DNA of 35,022 nucleotides from Alphaproteobacteria bacterium (GCA_017614525.1 JAGABS010000018.1:1-35022); one strand, 5' to 3'. Shown: positions 1 through 9,022, numbered from the stretch's first letter. A program made the numbers and translations. The notes: generated by a model from the letters alone, not told the origin.

Positions 1-33
1 AGATACGAAACAAAATCGATGAAGACGGAAATT

Positions 34-109
34 TGGCGTCCCCGACGAGATTCGAACTCGTGTTGCCGCCGTGAAAGGGCGATGTCCTAGGCCTCTAGAC
101 GACGGGGAC
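34..109 (-). tRNA. tRNA-Glu (UUC)
   Basis: Read on the minus strand this forms a complete cloverleaf. The 7-bp acceptor GTCCCCG pairs with CGGGGAC, the discriminator is G, and CCA is encoded at 36-34. The anticodon loop CTTTCAC gives anticodon TTC, so the tRNA carries glutamate. The T-arm has GTTCGAAT. The gene supplies the sole tRNA-Glu seen in the window and stands alone, divergent from mutS. Confidence 0.97.
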
Positions 110-118
110 GTTGTAATC

Positions 119-147
119 CTTTTAATATATCATGACGAGAAAGTCAA
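119..147 (-). promoter_or_regulatory. Putative promoter of tRNA-Glu
   Basis: On the minus strand a TTGACT -35 (147-142) is followed after 17 bp by TAAAAG (124-119), which ends about 9 nt before the first base of the tRNA. The -35 is good and the -10 is mediocre; an overlapping TATATT lies at shorter spacing. This is inferred from consensus only. Confidence 0.4.
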
Positions 148-237
148 CAGAATTTTGTCGGTTCTTTGGGATTGTGCAACGGACGTACCGCGGTTTGGTT
201 CAGCGTGATTCAAGAAGTGTTTATCCGTGGAATAAAC

Positions 238-266
238 TTTAAAACCTGCGACATTTTTTTTATACT
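238..266 (+). promoter_or_regulatory. Putative promoter of mutS
   Basis: TTTAAA (238-243) and TATACT (261-266) are separated by 17 bp and lie just upstream of mutS. An AAGG Shine-Dalgarno sequence (282-285) sits 7 nt before the ATG at 293. Consensus match only. Confidence 0.4.
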
Positions 267-292
267 TGGTAGGTTCGTATTAAGGTAGTAGC

Positions 293-2902
293 ATGGAAGA
301 TAACATCCTTTATTATAAAGCTTTGAACGATTCGACTCCCATGATGTCCCAGTATGTGGCGGCGAAATCTGAGTGCCAAGATTGCTTGCTTCTGTTCCGA
401 TTGGGGGATTTCTACGAGCTGTTTTTTGAGGATGCGAAGGTGGCTTCATCTGTGCTGAATATTGTGTTGACTCACAGAGGGAAGGTGAAGGGAGAAGATA
501 TTCCCATGTGCGGAATTCCCGTTGCAAGTGTCGACAGTTATGTCAGCAGGTTGATCAAGGCGGGGCACAAAGTTGCTGTTTGCGAGCAGATGGAGGATCC
601 GAAAGAGGCGAAAAAAAGAGGATATAAGGCGGTCGTAAAAAGGCAGATTACGAGGATTATTTCAGCGGGAACTTTGGTCGAAGAAGATTTGCTTACATAT
701 AACAAAAATAACTATTTAATGTCGCTGGTTCCGATTTGCAAAAAGAAAAAGGATAAAATCGATCAGATAAGTTTCGCTCTGATTGATATTTCCACCGGTG
801 AGTTTTTAGTAAACACCGTGGATTATTCGGAGATTAGTTCTGTGTTGGAAAATTACTCTCCGAAAGAGATTTTGATATCCTCTGATTTTGAAGATCTCGT
901 GAAATATATTAATAAATTTACCGAGGCGAGCATAACAAAATTGCCACCGTCTAAGTTTAATCCCAAAATCGAAAAAGCTCGGTTGGAAAAATATTTCAAT
1001 GTCTCTGCCTTGGACAGCTTTGAGTTGGGGTATGATGCGGAATTGGCTTGCTGCGGTTCTGTTCTGGAATATTTGATTATTACCCAGAAGGATAATTTGA
1101 GTGTTCTTCCGATTCCGAAGAGAATTTTGATGAACAATTATCTTGTTATCGATTCAGACACCAGCAAAAGTTTGGAAATTATGAGTACCAACGGAACGGA
1201 ATCGAAATATACCCTTATTCAGTCTCTGGATAAAACCAAAACGGCGTTCGGAGCGAGGATGCTGGCTTCTCGTGTGTCAATGCCGATAGTCGATATTGAA
1301 CTTCTGAAGAAAAGACAGGAATGCGTGAAGTTTTTCATCGAAAATAAGGAATTATCGGATAATTTCAGAGAAATTCTGGCGCAATGTCCTGATTTTGAGA
1401 GATCTGTAAACAGGATAAGATTCAATAAATTTTTCCCCAGGGATATGGAGAACATTCGGGATGCATTAGTCGTCAGTGAACAGATACGCGAGATAGTGTC
1501 TGATAAAAATATCCCGTACGAAGATGGTTATGACTTTAAAAATCTTCATGATTTTTCAGCATTGAGAGACCGTTTGATAAGCGCGATGGTAGAAAAATTC
1601 CAGCCGAACGGAGATCTGATTGCGGAGGGATATTCTCCTGAGTTGGATAAACTGAGATACATTAAAAATCACAGTGAAGATCTGATAATGCAGCTGCAGG
1701 ATAAATACATTTACCAGACGGGAATAAATACGTTGAAAATCCGCAATAACGCGATAATCGGCTGGTATATTGAAATTCCTCAGTCTCAGAGGAACAAAAT
1801 ACTTCCGGAATTTATGCACCGCCAGACCCTTGTCAATAATATTCGATATACGACCGGGGAAATTCTGGATTTGCAGGACAAGATATTCAAAGCCTCCGAA
1901 GATTTCAACCAGTTGGAGCGCTCCGTCTATAATGAATTAGTTGAGGTTGTTCTGCAGAATTATGAAAAGATCTCTGAAGCCATAAAACTTTTGGCTTTAC
2001 TGGATATATATACGAATTTTGCGCTGATTGCGTCGGAACGTGACTATATTTGTCCTGAGATTGTGGCTGAACCTGTGCTGGAGATAGAAAATGGGCGGCA
2101 CCCCGTGCTTGAACTTCTTACGAATGATTTTACCGGCAATGATTGTGATCTGACGACTGATTCTCGAGTTTGTTTGCTTACCGGACCTAATATGGCCGGA
2201 AAAAGCACATATTTGAGACAGAATGCTTTGCTCATTGTAATGGCTCAAATCGGAAGTTACATACCTGCGAAAAAAGCGAAAATCGGGGTCGTTGACAGGT
2301 TGTTTTCTCGCATAGGAGCATCCGACGATTTAGCCCGCGGACGGTCGACTTTTATGGTTGAGATGATCGAAACGGCGACAATTTTGAATCAGGCCACTGA
2401 GCGTTCTTTTGTTATTTTGGATGAAGTGGGGAGGGGGACATCTACCTATGACGGGTTATCTATCGCATGGGCGGTAATAGAAAGTCTCTATAAGAATAAC
2501 AAATGCCGAGTGTTATTTGCCACCCATTACCGAGAATTGACGGCGTTGAGTGAGAAATTTCAGAATATAAAATGCAAAACCCTGAAAGTTCAGGAATGGG
2601 AAGGAAAAGTGATATTTTATCACCGCATTATCGACGGAATTGCCGATAAATCCTATGGCATTCACGTTGCGAGTTTGGCGGGAGTTCCGAAAAATGTGAT
2701 AAGGCGCGCCAAGGATCTCCTAATTAAGTTGGAATCCAAAAGCGGGACTCAAAATTTGTCGATTGAGCCTTCAGACCAAATAGAACTGAATTATTCGCAG
2801 GTATCTCCGGTGGAAGAGAGGCTAAAGGCCGTAAATTTGAACGAGTTAGCACCTCTGGACGCGCTTAATTTATTATTTGATCTGAAAAAAATGATAAATT
2901 AA
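293..2902 (+). CDS. mutS: DNA mismatch repair protein MutS
   Basis: MutS recognises mismatches and small loops in newly replicated DNA and recruits MutL. At 869 residues it is close to the usual MutS1 length. The N-terminal mismatch-reading motif GDFYELF (residues 38-44) has the stacking Phe at 40 and Glu at 42. The ATPase domain has Walker A GPNMAGKST at about 631-639 and Walker B ILDEVGRGTSTYDG, followed by the ATHYRELT segment. The C-terminal part has the usual AGVPKNVIRRAKDLL helix. The ATG at 293 has an AAGG ribosome-binding site. It stands alone on the plus strand. Its stop codon is part of the CtrA-like box that serves the next gene. All key residues are present, so it should be functional. 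Confidence 0.98.
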   Translation: MEDNILYYKALNDSTPMMSQYVAAKSECQDCLLLFRLGDFYELFFEDAKVASSVLNIVLTHRGKVKGEDIPMCGIPVASVDSYVSRLIKAGHKVAVCEQMEDPKEAKKRGYKAVVKRQITRIISAGTLVEEDLLTYNKNNYLMSLVPICKKKKDKIDQISFALIDISTGEFLVNTVDYSEISSVLENYSPKEILISSDFEDLVKYINKFTEASITKLPPSKFNPKIEKARLEKYFNVSALDSFELGYDAELACCGSVLEYLIITQKDNLSVLPIPKRILMNNYLVIDSDTSKSLEIMSTNGTESKYTLIQSLDKTKTAFGARMLASRVSMPIVDIELLKKRQECVKFFIENKELSDNFREILAQCPDFERSVNRIRFNKFFPRDMENIRDALVVSEQIREIVSDKNIPYEDGYDFKNLHDFSALRDRLISAMVEKFQPNGDLIAEGYSPELDKLRYIKNHSEDLIMQLQDKYIYQTGINTLKIRNNAIIGWYIEIPQSQRNKILPEFMHRQTLVNNIRYTTGEILDLQDKIFKASEDFNQLERSVYNELVEVVLQNYEKISEAIKLLALLDIYTNFALIASERDYICPEIVAEPVLEIENGRHPVLELLTNDFTGNDCDLTTDSRVCLLTGPNMAGKSTYLRQNALLIVMAQIGSYIPAKKAKIGVVDRLFSRIGASDDLARGRSTFMVEMIETATILNQATERSFVILDEVGRGTSTYDGLSIAWAVIESLYKNNKCRVLFATHYRELTALSEKFQNIKCKTLKVQEWEGKVIFYHRIIDGIADKSYGIHVASLAGVPKNVIRRAKDLLIKLESKSGTQNLSIEPSDQIELNYSQVSPVEERLKAVNLNELAPLDALNLLFDLKKMIN

Positions 2903-2980
2903 CTTTTTTTTAATTTTCTTCTTCTAAAATGTGATGGAAGTTAGGAGATTAGCAAATTTTTAATTTTACTCTCCTAAAAT
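2899..2980 (+). promoter_or_regulatory. Two tandem CtrA-type promoters before the SIMPL gene
   Basis: Box 1 is TTAA-N7-TTAAT at 2899-2914, followed after 10 bp by TAAAAT at 2925-2930. Box 2 is TTAG-N7-TTAAT at 2949-2964, followed after 10 bp by TAAAAT at 2975-2980. The alphaproteobacterial CtrA consensus is TTAA-N7-TTAA(C), typically covering the -35 region of activated promoters, and the spacing here fits that. Box 1 overlaps the mutS stop codon. Binding by CtrA is inference. Confidence 0.5.
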
Positions 2981-3006
2981 GAAATAGAAGTTAGGAGATT
3001 AGCAAT
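2907..3006 (+). repeat. Imperfect 50-bp tandem direct repeat (2 copies)
   Basis: Unit 1 (2907-2956) and unit 2 (2957-3006) match at most positions. Each has a T-rich start, a TAAAAT hexamer, and the run TTAGGAGATTAGCAA. In unit 2 this run is the ribosome-binding site and runs into the ATG at 3005. In unit 1 the corresponding bases read AAA, so no start codon remains. This looks like a duplicated promoter plus leader. Confidence 0.85.
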
Positions 3007-3742
3007 GGATAAAACGGTAAAGGTCACTTTTATTGTTGGGTTATTTGTCTCTGTAGTGTTCTTATGGGGATTTAAGACCATAAGCAAAGCAATAAAGAGT
3101 ACCAGTCAACACATCAGTATTTCAACATCGGGTTCCGCTGAAAAGATAGTGAAGTCCGACATAGTTGAGGTCAAGATAGCGATTAAGAACAAGGATGAAG
3201 ATTTTTCGAAGCTGAACGAAAAGCGAATAGCTGATAAACAGCAGGTTTTGGATTTCTTAAGGACCTGCGGTTTGGATGAAAGAGATATAGTTTCGATAAA
3301 TATAAAGACTGAAAACAGAGGTGAAAGGCAAAATTCTTGGGGAGGGATAAAGATTTCCCACAAAGAGCAGGCTTTTGCGGCTGAAGATACCATTTTCATC
3401 CGAACCAAAAATTTTGAAAGCATAGATAACATGAAAAAACAGATTATGCAGTTGGCGTCCAAAGGTTTGATTATTTCATACGATTGTGTTTACAAAATCT
3501 TGGATTTGGAGAAAATAAAAGCCGAATTAATGAAGGAAGCGGCGAAGAACGCGGAAAGAGACGCGAATGTCTTGCTTTCTCCTTTTAACAAGAAAGTGAA
3601 AAAACTTCTCTCGATATATGGTTCATCTAGCCCGGATGTAATGGATGAGACGGCTGAACACAGTTGGCAGTCAAATAATGGAGAGAGCTCTTTGATGAAA
3701 AAGGTGAAACAAAAGGTCGCAGCAAGTTTTTCTTATGAATAA
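3005..3742 (+). CDS. SIMPL-domain (DUF541) membrane-anchored protein
   Basis: This 245-residue protein has one N-terminal membrane segment (about residues 7-25) followed by an exported SIMPL/DUF541 domain. The family is recognised by the order: conserved GSAEKIVKSDIVEVKIAI strand, a helix with the ERDIVSINIKTE segment, and the late AAKNAERDANVLL helix followed by a K-L-L-S-I strand. SIMPL proteins are periplasmic or surface proteins whose molecular function is mostly unknown; some have been linked to oxidative stress (BP26/YggE relatives). The start is fixed by AGGAG at 2993-2997. Two tandem CtrA-like promoters precede it and a terminator follows, so it is monocistronic. The C-terminus is lysine/serine-rich. 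Confidence 0.85.
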   Translation: MDKTVKVTFIVGLFVSVVFLWGFKTISKAIKSTSQHISISTSGSAEKIVKSDIVEVKIAIKNKDEDFSKLNEKRIADKQQVLDFLRTCGLDERDIVSINIKTENRGERQNSWGGIKISHKEQAFAAEDTIFIRTKNFESIDNMKKQIMQLASKGLIISYDCVYKILDLEKIKAELMKEAAKNAERDANVLLSPFNKKVKKLLSIYGSSSPDVMDETAEHSWQSNNGESSLMKKVKQKVAASFSYE

Positions 3743-3767
3743 ATGATCGCAGATGTTGATGTTTAGG

Positions 3768-3801
3768 AAGGAGCCACGACTTTTGTCTTGGCTTCTTTTT
3801 T
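3768..3801 (+). terminator. Rho-independent terminator of the SIMPL gene
   Basis: The stem AAGGAGCCA/TGGCTTCTT (one G-T pair) is extended inward by GAC-TTTT-GTC after a single mismatch. A T run follows at 3796-3801. It lies 26 bp after the stop at 3742. On the minus strand no T run follows, so it acts for plus-strand transcripts. Confidence 0.85.
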
Positions 3802-3889
3802 GCATTCAACTTTCCGAGATTTTTCAGGATTAAATTTTTCTCCAGACGTGATGGGTACGGCATAGCGCAAATCAGCCGAGTCCGAATTC

Positions 3890-5161
3890 CTATTTCGACG
3901 AGATGATCACGGTACAGCGAAATTTTGGTTGCTTAATCTTATTCAGAATTTGTTGATAAATTTCATCGTCGCAGTCCGAAAACGGCATAGACAAAAAATT
4001 TAAAGAGCTGTGTACGGAGCGCAGCGAATACATTTTGCGGTTTTGTTTTTCAACAAAGTAATTTTGAGATAATTCCAAGTTTTTCAGCTGTGACACATCC
4101 AACTCAGACAGGAAATCGTTAAGTTTTTTCACAAATCCGTTGCAGTCTTTTTGGTGAACAAACGACGATAGAATTAATACGGTAGAAAGTTCACGATCCT
4201 CAATTGTGTAAGAAAAATCCGTCGGACATTCATCGCTACGGAAATTCCCGTCGTCGCGATTAAACAGAGTGTCCGCAACAACTAAGAGTGTGGCTTTTTC
4301 TTGCTTTGAAAGATTATCCATGCGTATGCCGGTCATGACACCGCAAATGTCGCGTATATTGTTGTTTGAAATTTTTTCCTCGGAATTATCGACAGCTATA
4401 TTTTTCAGATCAGGAATTTTGCGTTGATTCGATTTTTTCGGCAGAAATTTTGAAAGTTCGTCGATCAGGATTTTCAATTTTTCCTTAGAATAGCTACCGG
4501 TATAATAAATTTTTAAATTATCCAATGCAAAATTATTTTTTATGAAAAGATTAATATCATTCAAAGTGATTGTTGAAATTGCCGATGAAGAACCCGTGGA
4601 GTTTTTTCCGTATATGTGGTTGGGATATAATTTTTGATAAAGCTTATCGAGCAAGATGTCATCAGGATGGGAGTTTTCCGAACTTATCTGGACAGGGAAA
4701 AACTCTTTTGAGAAGGTCAAATCATTTTCCGAAAATTTTTTATTTAACCCTGAAATCAAAAATTTCACAGCGGATTCAAATTGCTCCTCTATTATGCTGA
4801 ATGAAATTATAAAATCGTCGGTTGTTCCTCTCGTAAATAAGTTGGTGATACCCAACTGCTGAATTTTTTCTTCAGTTTCTTCCGCGGACAATTCTCCGAT
4901 TTTTCGGAACAAAAGTTTTGAGACCAGCGCCGATATCCCGTGTTTATCTTCCGAATTATGGAATACTCCTGCATTTTTAAATTTCAAAGTTAAATATATT
5001 TGGCGGCTGTTGGGTTCGTTAAAAATGGCTGTTTCGCAGGGAGTTTTTAGGTAAATCAGAGAGTGAGGCCGCCGAATTTTTTTGTCATAAATCCAGAAAG
5101 CAAAAAAAATCGTGAGAACGATAAATATTGTGGATAAAATTATGGGTAGAATCTTTTTCAT
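3890..5161 (-). CDS. M16-like protein 4, inactive, membrane-anchored
   Basis: This last gene of the M16 operon encodes 423 residues from the ATG at 5161. An upstream in-frame start at 5209 would overlap gene 3 by 47 bp and has no ribosome-binding site. From 5161 the protein opens with a classic anchor (MKKILPIILSTIFIVLTIFF), then the M16 fold. The motif position that should read HxxEH is replaced by HGISALVSKLL, so zinc binding and peptidase activity are not expected. The C-terminal half keeps M16-like strand and helix order but weak similarity. M16 enzymes often work as active/inactive pairs, as with MPP alpha and beta. A structural or substrate-presenting role is inferred. The family call rests mainly on position and the N-terminal pattern. 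Confidence 0.7.
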   Translation of the reverse strand: MKKILPIILSTIFIVLTIFFAFWIYDKKIRRPHSLIYLKTPCETAIFNEPNSRQIYLTLKFKNAGVFHNSEDKHGISALVSKLLFRKIGELSAEETEEKIQQLGITNLFTRGTTDDFIISFSIIEEQFESAVKFLISGLNKKFSENDLTFSKEFFPVQISSENSHPDDILLDKLYQKLYPNHIYGKNSTGSSSAISTITLNDINLFIKNNFALDNLKIYYTGSYSKEKLKILIDELSKFLPKKSNQRKIPDLKNIAVDNSEEKISNNNIRDICGVMTGIRMDNLSKQEKATLLVVADTLFNRDDGNFRSDECPTDFSYTIEDRELSTVLILSSFVHQKDCNGFVKKLNDFLSELDVSQLKNLELSQNYFVEKQNRKMYSLRSVHSSLNFLSMPFSDCDDEIYQQILNKIKQPKFRCTVIISSK

Positions 5162-5162
5162 A

Positions 5163-6365
5163 CTAATTTTCTGCCTTATGTTGTGTAGATATTTTAGCAA
5201 CGAAACCATTTTCCAAAACTTGCTCGACGAAGTTTTTTATGTCGCTCGATGACGTTTTTAAGATTTCATCGGAAACATTTTTTTTGATTTGGGAATGTAA
5301 AATATATTGATTTCTGATCATTCGGTATTTTGCGTTGAGGTCTTCATCGATATCGATTTCTGAAAATTTTTCAAGTTTTGATATCAATTCTGATTTTTCT
5401 CGAGAGAGTTTTGTTTTTTTGAGACGAGAAAAAAGATTTTTAAGGTCAAACTCGAAAGATTTTTTTGATGTATCTCCTTTCAGCCTAAATCCTAACATAA
5501 ATAAATTTGGTTTCATCAAGTCTGTTATGAAAAAATCATCAATCAATTGCGAATATTTTTTGAGATAATTAAAGATCTCATGACTTAATATCGAAAAAAT
5601 AGCGTCTCGTTTTTCTGTAAGCTCGAGGGGGACTATTTGATATATATAGCGCAAGGAACGCCCGAAAAATTTACTTCTTGACTCGACAGTCCGTTTCGGA
5701 AAATCGTAGGTTGCGCATGTGTCTGTATTGGTGCCGGCATAAGATGATGGTTCCAAATGAAGATTCTCGATTAGTCGTTTTGTATCGGATTTTCCGCAGA
5801 TAATAATTATGTCCATGCGAGCTTTGCTATACTTATCCAGGGAATTTTTCAGGTCATTCTCACTAATATCATCCAAAATTGATTCGTTGAAAATATACCG
5901 GGGATTTATTACTGCATAAATCTCTTTGCCGATGAGATTTGTCTCAAAATAGTCGGACAGCTTGTGCTTGATTTTTATTTGATTTTTTATCAATTGCAGA
6001 TTTTTTGTATCGGGCTTGTTCTCCAGCATAATTTTAGCGATATCCGAAATTTGTTTGCTCGATACGATTGCGCAGACTTCGGAAAATTTATCATGTACGC
6101 TGAAATTAATATCAGTTCCCAATTTTTTTGCGGATTTTTTCGAAGCTTTGCTTAAGAAGGTTTTTTCAATCATTTCTGCTTCACAAATATTTTTTAGTTG
6201 ATTCAATCCGACAGAGTAAACTACTCCGACCTTAGCAACTGGGAGGAAAAAATCATCGCAGATAATTACTCGTATATTGTTTAGTTTATATTCCTGAATT
6301 GTAGCTGATATTTCCTGAAAACAGAAAAGCAGAGAACTCAGCAACGAAAGCAATAAAATTTTCAT
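5163..6365 (-). CDS. M16-like protein 3, inactive, exported
   Basis: This protein has 400 residues. A signal peptide (MKILLLSLLSSLLFCF...) is followed by a divergent M16 domain. Where the zinc motif should lie it has EAEMIEKTFL, without the HxxEH histidines, so it should be catalytically dead. Its start ATG at 6365 overlaps the stop of gene 2 in an ATGA arrangement and has a strong AGGAGG six bases upstream, so it is translationally coupled. Its stop (5163-5165) lies directly before the start of gene 4. It is the most diverged of the four, and the M16 call is supported largely by operon context and secondary-structure pattern. Confidence 0.68.
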   Translation of the reverse strand: MKILLLSLLSSLLFCFQEISATIQEYKLNNIRVIICDDFFLPVAKVGVVYSVGLNQLKNICEAEMIEKTFLSKASKKSAKKLGTDINFSVHDKFSEVCAIVSSKQISDIAKIMLENKPDTKNLQLIKNQIKIKHKLSDYFETNLIGKEIYAVINPRYIFNESILDDISENDLKNSLDKYSKARMDIIIICGKSDTKRLIENLHLEPSSYAGTNTDTCATYDFPKRTVESRSKFFGRSLRYIYQIVPLELTEKRDAIFSILSHEIFNYLKKYSQLIDDFFITDLMKPNLFMLGFRLKGDTSKKSFEFDLKNLFSRLKKTKLSREKSELISKLEKFSEIDIDEDLNAKYRMIRNQYILHSQIKKNVSDEILKTSSSDIKNFVEQVLENGFVAKISTQHKAEN

Positions 6366-7657
6366 TCGTTTCCTCCTATAACGATGAAGGGAATATTTTT
6401 TTCATCCAAAGTTTTTTGCGCAAGTGAGTTTACCTGCTCCAAGGTGACCGCATTTATTCCTTCCAAAAATTCTTCTAATGCTTTTGTGGAATATCCCTGC
6501 AGTTTTTTCGTCATATAGAAGTGACATAGATCCTCCGACGTCCTCAAATTTACCAGAAACGTTCCCTTGATATTGCTTTTTGCAAAATCTAATTCTTCTT
6601 GGGAAATACCATCTTCTTTTAATTTTTTTAAAATGAGCTTTATTTCGGAGATTGCGATATCCGTTTTTTTGTTTGAAGTTTGTAAAACACCGGCTGAAAA
6701 ACAAGAGTGTCTATGTTCAATTTTATTAATACCTCCACTGTAAATCAGTCCGAGTTTTGATCGAAGTTTTTCCATGATTTTGCTTTTGAAATGTCCTCCA
6801 CCCAAAATTCGGTACAGAATGGCAGTAGCGAATTTTTGTTCTGAGTTTTCCAAAACGTTCGGTAAAGTGAAAAGCACGTAGCTTTGCGGTCTTTCAATAT
6901 GATATTTTTCGTTAAAATTTTTTAATGAAGGTTCAACGTTTGGAATATTATCTTGCACTTTTTTTCCTTTCGGAATAGAAGATAAAATTTGATCCGCCAG
7001 TTTTACGGCCTCCGTTTCCGAAATATCTCCGAATATACAAAGCTCGATATTGCTGCACACAATGTATTTTTTATGGAATGCTTTTAAATCATTTCTGTTT
7101 AGCTTTAAGACTTCTTCGGAATTGCCAAAACCGTCTCCATACGGATGATTTTTAAATAAAACTCTTGGCATCATAACATACGCGTACCAAAAAACGGGGG
7201 AATCTTGATAATTTCTTAACCGATAGGATATGTAAAATTTATTTTCCTCGACTTCTTTTTTTTCGAATTTCGGAGAATTTAAAGCAAGAAGTAATAAGTT
7301 TATTGCTTCATCTGAAACGACTTTGGGATATTTACAAAAAAACATTACATCATCGAAGTTATCGCCACAGTAGAGTTTTACGGAAATATTCTGAAGTTTT
7401 TCTTGAAATTCTTCTTTGGAATATTTTCCGCTGCCACAAAGTGCCGTACTCGTGTATAGGTAGGGAACTGATCTTTTGGTCGGGCTCATGTGCGCCGCAC
7501 CACAATTTCGAAAAGCAACGGCAATATTAATTAACGGAGTACTGTCATCTTGATGATACCAAAATTTTACTCCGTATGAGCTGGTTAATTCTTTTACTTC
7601 CGCCGACGAAATTGCCGATACCAAAAGCGAAATTATACACAAAATTTTTTTAATCAC
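6362..7657 (-). CDS. M16 family protein 2, zinc site lost, exported
   Basis: This protein has 431 residues: a signal peptide (MIKKILCIISLLVSAISSA) and two M16 half-domains. The first half has the normal pattern (KFWYHQDDSTPLINIAVAFRNCGA), but the HxxEH position reads PYLYT. The second half keeps the family's substrate-side Arg...Tyr pair in EKLRSKLGLIYSGG. This is the pattern of the non-catalytic partner in heterodimeric bacterial M16B proteases and mitochondrial MPP alpha. The start is GTG at 7657 with AAAGGA seven bases upstream, and it overlaps gene 1 by 8 bp. It is the likely direct partner of gene 1. Confidence 0.9.
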   Translation of the reverse strand: MIKKILCIISLLVSAISSAEVKELTSSYGVKFWYHQDDSTPLINIAVAFRNCGAAHMSPTKRSVPYLYTSTALCGSGKYSKEEFQEKLQNISVKLYCGDNFDDVMFFCKYPKVVSDEAINLLLLALNSPKFEKKEVEENKFYISYRLRNYQDSPVFWYAYVMMPRVLFKNHPYGDGFGNSEEVLKLNRNDLKAFHKKYIVCSNIELCIFGDISETEAVKLADQILSSIPKGKKVQDNIPNVEPSLKNFNEKYHIERPQSYVLFTLPNVLENSEQKFATAILYRILGGGHFKSKIMEKLRSKLGLIYSGGINKIEHRHSCFSAGVLQTSNKKTDIAISEIKLILKKLKEDGISQEELDFAKSNIKGTFLVNLRTSEDLCHFYMTKKLQGYSTKALEEFLEGINAVTLEQVNSLAQKTLDEKNIPFIVIGGNE

Positions 7658-8957
7658 GATCGTATCCTTTCGGCAAAGTTTTCATAACAGATATCGGGGA
7701 TGTAGAGAAGACTTCTTTCAGTACGTCATTGCACTCCTTTGCGGTTATCGATTGGATCATACTATCCAGGGATAAAATTTCTTTCACAGACAGTCCCGAT
7801 ATCAGATGCCATCCAAAATAATTGGAAATTTGTTCTACATCCTCTTTTTCATATGCCAACGAGATACGTTCCTTTCTTTTTATCCTTTGTAATTCAGTTT
7901 CATTGATGCATCCATCCATTATTTTTTTTCTAAAATATTGCCAGTTGTCGTTTGCTTTATCTGGGTTATCAATTTCATTCGTATAGAAAACAAAATCTAA
8001 AATGTCGTATTCATAAACTAATTTCGTATATGAAAAACTTATACCTGAAACAGTATTTGTCATCTGTTTTAGTATGATATTTATGAAAGACGACGGCTGT
8101 TCCAAAATTTCCAGAGCCAAAGATAACGCTATAGACTTTCTCAAGTTATCTTTAGCTAGAAACGGCACTTTATGAGTATATTTTATTTTTGATATCGAAC
8201 CGTTTTCTGCAGATTTGCATTCTATGGATTTTTTACTCAAAGCACTTCCTTTGAGAGAACGATTTTCGGGTAGTTTTACTGGAGGAATATTCTCAAAGTA
8301 TTTTTTTATCAATCTTTCTGCCTCTGGTTTTTCAAAATCTCCAACCAAAATTATCGTGGCATTGTTTGGAACGATCCATGTTCTATAGAAGGCTTTCAGA
8401 TCTTCGATTTCTATGGATTCTATCTCATGCTTCCATCCGATTACTTCAATACCCCCTGTCTGTCTGTTAAAAATATTTGATAAAAACACTTCATAATATT
8501 TTCCCAAATTACTAGAATCTACCCTCATTCCTCTTTCTTCTGAAATAGCTTTCTTTTCGTTTTGAAAAACTTTGTCTTCGATTTCTAAACTTTTCATTCG
8601 TTCAGATTCAAAAGATAAAACTTTTTCAAAACAGTACTTCGGAAAAATTTCGTAAAAACAAATGGTATTAACAGATGTAAAAGCGTTTTTTTCGGCGCCG
8701 ATTTTATCCAAGTAATTACAGAACTCCCTCTTGTGATTTAAAAACGCAAGATGTTCAAGAAAATGCGCGACTCCAGACTTAGAGAGCATGTCGCATTTTG
8801 AGCCGCATTTGTACCAAACAGAAAGTGAAATAACCGGTGCAGATTTTCTTTCTACCATTATTACTTTCATTCCGTTTTTAAGAGAAAACTCATCTACTTT
8901 GAAATTTGCATTTGCAGTGAATATCGAAAAAAATAAAAAAAGTAACAATTTTTTCAA
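7650..8957 (-). CDS. M16 family zinc metallopeptidase 1 (active), exported
   Basis: This is the first gene of the M16 operon and the only one with a full active site. HFLEH supplies two His ligands and the catalytic Glu, and KKAISEERGMR about 70 residues later supplies the third ligand. M16B enzymes are zinc endopeptidases that degrade or process peptides, here in the periplasm. The start is uncertain. GTG at 8987 gives 445 residues but would sit at the predicted transcription start. TTG at 8957 has AGGA upstream and yields a clean signal peptide (LKKLLLFLFFSIFTANA), so 8957 is preferred (435 residues; HFLEH then at 65-69). Genes 2-4 follow with overlaps. Confidence 0.92.
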   Translation of the reverse strand: MKKLLLFLFFSIFTANANFKVDEFSLKNGMKVIMVERKSAPVISLSVWYKCGSKCDMLSKSGVAHFLEHLAFLNHKREFCNYLDKIGAEKNAFTSVNTICFYEIFPKYCFEKVLSFESERMKSLEIEDKVFQNEKKAISEERGMRVDSSNLGKYYEVFLSNIFNRQTGGIEVIGWKHEIESIEIEDLKAFYRTWIVPNNATIILVGDFEKPEAERLIKKYFENIPPVKLPENRSLKGSALSKKSIECKSAENGSISKIKYTHKVPFLAKDNLRKSIALSLALEILEQPSSFINIILKQMTNTVSGISFSYTKLVYEYDILDFVFYTNEIDNPDKANDNWQYFRKKIMDGCINETELQRIKRKERISLAYEKEDVEQISNYFGWHLISGLSVKEILSLDSMIQSITAKECNDVLKEVFSTSPISVMKTLPKGYDRD

Positions 8958-8992
8958 AATTTTCCTCAAAAACTTTTGATCGCACACCCCTC

Positions 8993-9022
8993 ATTATACT
9001 AGTGAGGTCAGAAAATTTACAA
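8993..9022 (-). promoter_or_regulatory. Promoter of the M16 operon
   Basis: On the minus strand TTGTAA (9022-9017) and a perfect TATAAT (8998-8993) are separated by 18 bp. The start of transcription would fall near 8986, which argues for the TTG start at 8957 rather than GTG at 8987 for the first gene. Confidence 0.7.

Noticed and set aside
8958-8987. GTG start for the first M16 gene
   Set aside because: The TATAAT promoter would place the RNA start at about this codon, and the TTG at 8957 gives a cleaner signal peptide with AGGA upstream. Not excluded if leaderless.
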